Below, piece by piece: positions 63,949 through 64,000 of a DNA stretch of 64,000 nt. The notes beneath the pieces are model-generated. The model was not told the DNA's origin and made no database searches. It saw only the letters and a program-made list of their open reading frames with translations. The stretch spans positions 393,165-457,164 of the forward strand of contig JAUCZK010000001.1 in the NCBI GenBank assembly GCA_030373145.1, in the 5' to 3' direction. The number at the start of each line of letters is the position of its first letter. Position 1 is the first letter of the stretch. This DNA is from Cyanobium sp. CZS48M (lineage in GTDB: Bacteria > Cyanobacteriota > Cyanobacteriia > PCC-6307 > Cyanobiaceae). The translations under genes and the position numbers were made by a program.

Positions 63949-64000
63949 TCAGCCGACAGCGGCGGCAGCGCGATCGAAGTAGGTGCCGATCTCGGAAGCG
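63949..64000 (-). CDS. cpcB: Phycocyanin beta chain, C-terminal end only
   Basis: The last 16 codons on the minus strand read ASEIGTYFDRAAAAVG then TGA. This matches the C-terminus of CpcB (LASE..TYFDRAAAAVA type). It is upstream of cpcA in the usual cpcB-cpcA order, and the rest lies outside the window. Confidence 0.9.
   Translation of the reverse strand, partial: ASEIGTYFDRAAAAVG

Noticed and set aside
1..64000. CRISPR arrays, insertion sequences, prophage or integrated islands
   Set aside because: I found no regularly spaced repeats, transposase, integrase or phage structural genes. The four tRNAs have no attachment-site-like repeats nearby and base composition looks even.

Overview
This window is high-GC DNA from a picocyanobacterium of the Cyanobium / coastal or freshwater Synechococcus type. 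The evidence is the gene set: phycocyanin genes (cpcB end, cpcA, cpcE, cpcF), photosystem I psaD, NDH-1 subunit ndhN, clock-linked ldpA, a thylakoid-curvature CAAD protein, a DUF2930 complex-C assembly factor, oxygen-dependent hemF, and many short cyanobacteria-only families. I see no prophage, transposase, integrase, CRISPR array or rRNA. It is a densely packed core-chromosome segment, with four tRNAs read as Ser-GCU, Gln-UUG, Arg-CCG and Cys-GCA.

Layout. 1-4.6 kb: a cut glycosyltransferase, an NlpC/P60 peptidase divergent from a beta-lactamase-fold hydrolase, tRNA-Ser, alanine racemase and an HNH nuclease. 4.6-21.3 kb: one long minus-strand ribosomal supercluster, read from rplC down to prfA (rplC-D-W-B, rpsS, rplV, rpsC, rplP, rpmC, rpsQ, rplN-X-E, rpsH, rplF-R, rpsE, rplO, secY, adk, rpmJ, rpsM, rpsK, rpoA, rplQ, truA, rplM, rpsI, rpmE, prfA). 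21.7-25 kb: ndhN-ldpA-AAA/R3H ATPase on the plus strand. 25-33 kb: tRNA-Gln, a HAD phosphatase, recA behind a LexA-like box, two small DUF genes, a degenerate helicase-like gene, tyrA, a carotenoid desaturase-like gene and a fructosamine kinase. 33-39 kb: CAAD, a JAMM protease next to a MoeB-rhodanese gene, a tandem-domain CobO-like protein, larE, speD and recF. 39-46 kb: tRNA-Arg and the minus-strand run psaD / trpE-gshA-ppc-GNAT. 46-53 kb: mrp-rodA-histidine kinase, hemF, an amidase, the DUF2930 gene and an RNase D-like exonuclease. 53-59 kb: an LpxB-like gene, tRNA-Cys, small unknown genes, an aldo/keto reductase and purM. 59-64 kb: rlpA, panC-cmk, a low-molecular-weight phosphatase, then cpcF, cpcE, cpcA and the end of cpcB.

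How the genes work together. Translation dominates (ribosomal proteins, SecY, RNA polymerase alpha, RF1, TruA). Envelope genes recur (alr, NlpC/P60, amidase, rodA, rlpA, LpxB-like). Photosynthesis and cofactor genes are interleaved with amino-acid and carbon metabolism (ppc, trpE, tyrA, gshA, panC-cmk, purM). In four places an intrinsic-terminator-like hairpin lies only about 15-30 nt upstream of the next co-directional start codon (rpmE/prfA, psaD/trpE, rlpA/panC, cpcA/cpcE), which suggests expression by read-through.

The observations most worth a second look are: a helicase-like protein whose Walker A, DEAH and arginine-finger positions all look lost; a histidine kinase with an intact phospho-acceptor box but an eroded ATP-binding half, co-transcribed with rodA; recF with no usable ATG/GTG/TTG start, so probably AUU; a perfect 19-bp inverted repeat inside the 3' end of recA; the JAMM/MoeB-rhodanese pair; and the CobO-like tandem duplication. 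None of these alone proves a new system; the degenerate helicase-like protein is the best candidate for undescribed biology. All calls come from reading the sequence and from knowledge of the families; no search was run.
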